A DNA stretch of 64,000 bases, from assembly GCA_007115705.1 (NCBI GenBank), contig QXEO01000731.1, positions 434,001 through 498,000 on the forward strand, written 5' to 3'. A program made the translations under genes and the position numbers. Positions 60,101 through 64,000 of the stretch are shown here, one piece after another; position 1 is the first letter of the stretch, and each line of letters begins with the position of its first letter. The notes under the pieces were generated by a model. The model was not told the DNA's origin. It did not search any database and saw nothing but the letters and a program-made list of their open reading frames with translations. The DNA is from Dactylis glomerata (lineage: Eukaryota > Streptophyta > Magnoliopsida > Poales > Poaceae).

Positions 60101-60250
60101 CGTCGGATCTGAAAGGCGAGATGAACCCGACGGCCCAATGAGGATGTTCAAGCTTCCGATTATCAACTCCATCTCTTGATTTTCGTCGATTTCTGTGCTG
60201 CTGTTGGCTAAAAGTGAAAAAGCCGTCGAATTCATGATTCCAACGCCCAA
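57173..60250 (-). pseudogene. Gag-protease of the Tat-like element, three nonsense codons
   Basis: One minus-strand frame runs from ATG 60250 (MGVGIMNSTAFSL) to TAA at 57173. It is interrupted only by TAA (59704-59702), TGA (59461-59459) and TAG (59332-59330). The last 706 codons (59293-57173) are fully open. Order: acidic N-terminus, Arg/Ser-rich segment (RRYNSPRRRSSKHRSRSPSP), gag domain (WLADYLQAVQILGG, SWLSKLEKESIGSWEDLTKQ, YIQRWSLIKN), HIHSAFVDGKRVSRHAMKDC, then a retropepsin-like domain with FMDAGSGINLIYA and GRPAFSRFMAVPHY. The Asp is followed by Ala-Gly instead of the usual Thr/Ser-Gly. It lacks RT, so the element could move only with help. Confidence 0.85.
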
Positions 60251-60271
60251 GTCCCCACGGTCGGCGCCAAT

Positions 60272-60572
60272 TGACGAGGGGTTAACTCGACAAATGTCCT
60301 AGATGAAGGACTTAGGATCGGGGAGATAGGGCGTCGGATGAACTCGAAGGTAAAGTTTAGTTGAAATAGGTGTGTGTCGAAAGTAAACTTGGGTGTTCAA
60401 CCTGGCTTGCTTTCAATCTGGCCTACACCGTCCCCTCCTGGCCCCTATATATAGATGGCCAGGTCTCGAGGATCGGGTAGGGTCCGATACAGATTACAAT
60501 ATCGATATACGGTAAAGACTCGTATTTGACTAATATTACAATTGGGCCTAGCTATACGGGCCTTAGGGGTAC
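60272..60572 (-). repeat. 5' LTR of the Tat-like element, truncated
   Basis: 301 bp matching the left LTR until GGGCCTTAGGGGTAC, where similarity stops. The missing 35 bp are the outer end of the LTR (its start on the minus strand), so the element's right boundary and target duplication are gone. Confidence 0.85.
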
Positions 60573-61000
60573 CCAGCCCTGGCCGCGCCACCCAGGTGTG
60601 AGGGGGCCCCACCAGGCCCCTCACTCATCTCTTCTTCCCCTGTTTTTTCTCTCTCCCGAAAAACACCGCCCCATTTGCTCAAGCTCGAGTTCTTGCTGTT
60701 CTTCACCTGGATTTTTCGATCTCTTTGTTCAGCCCAACATTTCTGCTGAAACTTGGATCATTTGCTCTCCGGTATGTGACTCCTCCACTTGTCCAAGTAG
60801 ATTTTCTTTTGGTAAAGTATTTCTTGAGTATTTTAGCATTGTAGGTGACAGTATAAATGAGTATGCAAGCTTATTCTATTGCTTAGAAAGGTTATTTTGA
60901 TGCATGATAGCTCTCTAGTAATTCACTATAGTAGTTTCCTACACTTGCTTGTCTTTAAATCACTTTTTATGAGTTTGTTGAAAAATTTCAGATAAGGGAG

Positions 61001-62128
61001 ATGGCCAATTTCACATATGGAGAAGTGTTTGAAAGTGATGCACCAAGGTCATCAAGGCCCTCAAGATCCACTGCTCAATATAGGATATCTTATAATGAGG
61101 ATCTCATGTCACCGAACCCTGAAGGGGACGATGGAGATGCACATCCATCCTCCTTCCCTTGTTTTAACTTTTTGAGTGATGCAGGGATTCTTGATGATTT
61201 CTTGCTCCTTATTAACAGGGTTGGGTTGACCGATTACGTCGCAGATGAAAGAGACCAATATGCTTTGCTTACAAAGATTTTCGTTGAAAGTTTTAAATTT
61301 ATTAATTCTCATTACAATCCTTCCGTTGCATTTAAGATTTATGATAAGTCTATCACCATGTCTTTGGGGAGGTTCTGCTCTATTTTAGGTATTCCCATGT
61401 TTGGAACGGCCAAGAAGATACAAAATCACCCCGCTGATTTGTTGGAGCTTTACCGAGGGGTGACCAATGATGATGACCGCAACGCACAGCGTGGCAAGAT
61501 AAGAAATATTCAGCTCCCAGCTATTAGATATTTTACCTACTATCTTGCAACTAGTGTACTTGGTAGAGAAAACACTAGCAATATCTCCAACTATCATTTA
61601 GCTTTTCTATCTACCGCTCTTGATGTTGGTAGGAAGTATAACCTTGGTGCTGTTATTGCTCGTCGCCTAGCCGCTAGGGGACCTATTTATAGAGGTATTA
61701 TTGCCGCGCGCATTGTTGCTGAGCTAGGACTTTCTATTGCTCCTAATGATGTATTGTTGGCTCCACAGAGGCTTGATCTTGCTGCTATGAAACTCCATCA
61801 CTTTGTTACTGCTAACTCTTGTGCAGGGAAATTAGTTTACAGGATGTTATTCATTGATGGAGAGGAAAGGGAAATTCCCTTGCCTCAGTCTAACTTGTTC
61901 AGCATTCATATGAGGCCATGGTCGCGCACGAAGGTGGAGTTGGACGATCAGCTTAGGCTGCTTGGTTTCAATATCCAACACGGCGTGGTGGTCCAGGAGG
62001 AAGAGGAGGAGCCGCCCTATCATTTCACCACGTACCACTCCGGGGCATCCTCGAACTTTTATCAGGACGATGGTGCTTCTTCGTCACACCACGAAGGCGC
62101 CACCTCATGGCCGAGCTGGCCGAGTTGA
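61001..62128 (+). CDS. Retrotransposon ORF of the Athila ORF1 / putative plant transposon protein type
   Basis: Intact, 375 residues, starting MANFTYGEVFESDAPRSS. The central region has FCSILGIPMFGTAKKIQNHP, IRYFTYYLATSVLGRENTSN and YRGIIAARIVAELGLSI. This pattern recurs in ORFs of Athila-like plant elements that sit outside pol; I infer that family without a search. The C-terminus is acidic then low-complexity (VVQEEEEEPPYHF; SSSHHEGATSWPSWPS). The ATG follows an AG acceptor by 9 bases, so translation from a spliced transcript is plausible. No polymerase or protease motif. Role unknown. Confidence 0.65.
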   Translation: MANFTYGEVFESDAPRSSRPSRSTAQYRISYNEDLMSPNPEGDDGDAHPSSFPCFNFLSDAGILDDFLLLINRVGLTDYVADERDQYALLTKIFVESFKFINSHYNPSVAFKIYDKSITMSLGRFCSILGIPMFGTAKKIQNHPADLLELYRGVTNDDDRNAQRGKIRNIQLPAIRYFTYYLATSVLGRENTSNISNYHLAFLSTALDVGRKYNLGAVIARRLAARGPIYRGIIAARIVAELGLSIAPNDVLLAPQRLDLAAMKLHHFVTANSCAGKLVYRMLFIDGEEREIPLPQSNLFSIHMRPWSRTKVELDDQLRLLGFNIQHGVVVQEEEEEPPYHFTTYHSGASSNFYQDDGASSSHHEGATSWPSWPS

Positions 62129-64000
62129 GATTGATCTCCACTTAGGCCAAAAGCCTAAGCTTGGGGGGAGGTACGCCGACGGTTCGCTCATGTACATATC
62201 ATATTTTGTCGGACCTTTGTATATCCATGTTTCGCCTTCTTTATTGTTCTAGTTCTTACTTCTACTTTCCAAAACACAAAAAGACCAAAAACATTTCCGC
62301 TGTTTCTCTCTATTTGGTTCTTTAGTTTTCTACCTTTGGTTTGCTCTACTTGCTATTTTCGGTTTGCTACTTGAAAAACCCAAAAATATTTTGCTTTGTT
62401 TGCTATTTCCTTCTGCTTTTGTTTCAAAAGTTGAAAACCACAAAAATATTTGTTGTTCTTCTTTGGTTTTGTAAAGTTTGTTGCAGAGTTCAGTCTCCCG
62501 TTGCTCCATTGGAGCTTGGTATTCACTTTATATTATTCAAGCCACACAAGTGAAGAGCAATAATGACGATATATGACAATCCGAGATGTGGTAAGAGGCT
62601 GGTATGAACTCTATTTGTTTTCATTTTTGTACATATACTCATCTATGTGGACATGCTTGGTCAGTTCATGTAAGGTATATGTCATCTTATGGATGCTTTG
62701 TAGTTCTTGCTTTCATATGATTAGTTCCAATTTACTATTAGCCGGTAGCATGTCATGTAGACGCTTGCATGCATTGTTTTATTCATAGTATGGTATGATA
62801 TTGTGGTATCCACCTCTGAAAGCTTCATTTGAATCGACTTGGCACGTGCTCAAGCATGCAATGACTGAACAAAAAGTCAATTAAGCCTCGATGATCTAAA
62901 TTGCCTCAGAGTTCTTGTATCATTTTTATGCCTATATTAATTTTGTTTTGTCGCAAGCATGATTATAACAGTTTTTGCTCTCTCGGTTGTCGCTTCCCAG
63001 TATTTTGCTAGCCTTCACTTGTACTGAGTATGAGCTCTACTCGTGCATCCAATTACCAAAAACCAAGTCTTCCAAAGAGTCCACTATAAATTCCTATACA
63101 TGGTATTTGTAAGCCATTCCAAGTAAATTTTCATGTGCTACCTTTCAAAACTTTCAAGTACTTCTCATTTTGTGCCACTGTTTTTAGCTCATGGGGACGT
63201 AGTGGTCGGAATTGCTATCTTCCATATTAAATTAAGTACCCCTCGACTAGGCAGCTTCATCTGCTCATCATTAATTTTGCATGAGAGCTGGTCAGACCAT
63301 TATAATCTAAATTCTAAAAGAAAAAAATGCACTCCTCCAAAGGAATGAGAAAGTTGGTGGGCACCCGATGGAATCGGTTAGCCATGGTTTGAGAAAGGAA
63401 AAAGGTGGGGAGGAGTGCCAAAGCTTTATAAAAGAGCACCAATGTGCCAAATTTCAAAGAACTCGGAACCGCTCTTACTTGTTTATTATGGAAGATAGTA
63501 AGTCCACATTGCTAGTCGTTGACATAGACCAACCACCTCTCAAAAGAAACTTTTATCTCTGTTTTACAAATGAAAAGCTCTAGCACATGTTAAATCCCTG
63601 CTTCCCTCTACAAAGGGCCATTCGTTTACTTTTATGTTGAGTCACCATCTTCTAACTTTAAGCACTTCTTGAGAGCATAGCTGTTATTCTTAGTGTAATG
63701 TGCTTGTCCCAGAACACGGTTAATTGTGGTATAGCTTTGATGCTTGTATCTTTGATATTTCTACTTCTAGTCTTCCCTTGGACTTCAGAGGTGCCTCAGC
63801 ATTTATGTTTTGCTCTACAAATAAAGGCAAGTGGGATACCATTCTTTCATATCATTTATGCATATTACAATCTTGTAGCTTCTCATGCACATGTTACTTG
63901 TTATTAGTGCATTGGCACTCTTTCATAGCTTGCTTGACTATGAGGTGACATTAGTTGCATATTTCTTATTATGAATTGCCTGAGTACTTGATCACATAGT
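62129..64000 (+). other. Non-coding internal tail of the right-hand element
   Basis: Begins with AAGCCTAAGCTTGGGGGGAGGTA, a motif typical of this element group. It continues T-rich, and from about 62780 shares ordered blocks with 5480-6880: TTGACTTGGCACATGCT-like text, TACTGAGTATGAGCTCTACTC, ATTTGTAAGCCATTCCAAGTA, and a GCACCCGATGGAATCGGTTAG segment with GAGGAGTGCC after it. Short frames here are not supported as genes. Confidence 0.65.

Larger units (their letters stand above)
51544..60572 (-). mobile_element. Tat-like LTR retrotransposon with antisense genes, right LTR truncated
   Basis: LTRs start TGACGAGGGGTTAACTCG at 51544 and 60272. The left LTR is complete (336 bp, to TTGTCA at 51879); the right one stops at 60572, 35 bp short. 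The element is read on the minus strand: the primer site TTGGCGCCGACCGTGGGGA lies at 60270-60252 beside the right LTR, gag-protease at 60250-57173, and a polypurine-like CAGGGGCTAC beside the left LTR. Between protease and left LTR there is no RT or integrase. Instead there are plus-strand (antisense) spliced genes. Grass Tat/Ogre-group elements are known to carry extra, sometimes antisense ORFs. Confidence 0.85.
60573..64000 (+). mobile_element. Athila-like retrotransposon segment, runs off the right edge
   Basis: Starts with a GC-rich stretch (CCAGCCCTGGCCGCGCCACCCAGGTGTGAGG) like that found inside the LTRs at 2060 and 7190. It then contains a leader with an intron-like 60772-60991 (CCG/GTATGT...TTTCAG), the 375-codon ORF, and a long non-coding tail related to 5480-6880. 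It may be the 3' part of the element that begins at 47678, with pol deleted, or a separate non-autonomous element. The window ends before any 3' LTR. Confidence 0.7.

Noticed and set aside
1..64000. CRISPR arrays, bacterial operons, tRNA or rRNA genes
   Set aside because: None seen. The only regular repeats are LTRs, tandem duplications and transposon ends. The tRNA-like text at about 25600-25650 belongs to a SINE.

Overview
This is repeat-rich nuclear DNA of a grass, most likely a Triticeae species (wheat, Aegilops or barley type). The grounds are LTR retrotransposons with TGATACGTC-type termini and TGGCGCCGTTGCCGGGGA primer sites, abundant Stowaway ends (CTCCCTCCG), Helitrons starting TCTTYTATATCTAAATAC, and grass-like spliced genes. 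I cannot tell species, chromosome or subgenome. All identifications were made by reading the sequence; no database search was run.

Two host genes look intact. A ubiquilin/DSK2-type ubiquitin receptor gene (11956-16214, minus strand, 8 exons, 573 codons) has UBL, STI1-like and UBA domains. An expansin-like A gene (38958-39898, plus strand, 2 exons, 281 codons) has a TATA box. A third host locus, an E-class PPR gene (about 28768-31763), is a pseudogene broken by stops, frameshifts and two miniature transposons.

Layout. 1-8421: a Tat-like Ty3/gypsy fragment on the minus strand, into which a complete non-autonomous LTR element has inserted with a perfect 5-bp target duplication. 8422-11718: a tandem duplication of a small transposon-like ORF, then a 1.8-kb PIF/Harbinger-like element ending about 240 bp beyond the DSK2 stop codon. 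16742-21893: two related Helitrons in opposite orientation, one starting 530 bp upstream of the DSK2 start. 22-28.7 kb: small elements (LINE end, SINE, hairpin repeats, a TA microsatellite). 35.1-42.7 kb: a diverged tandem duplication flanking the expansin-like gene. 42793-46596: a Mutator-like element with about 180-bp inverted repeats that carries a decayed mudrA-type transposase and a truncated plant-mobile-domain gene, tail to tail.

46.6-64 kb is a nest. A second Mutator-like element was interrupted by an Athila-like LTR element, which was interrupted in its protease region by a Tat-like element. That last element keeps gag-protease on the minus strand and, on the plus strand, an antisense gene whose seven exons join into one open frame of 729 codons, followed by a second spliced frame of 285 codons. 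Its right LTR has lost its last 35 bp and adjoins another Athila-like segment with an intact 375-codon ORF.
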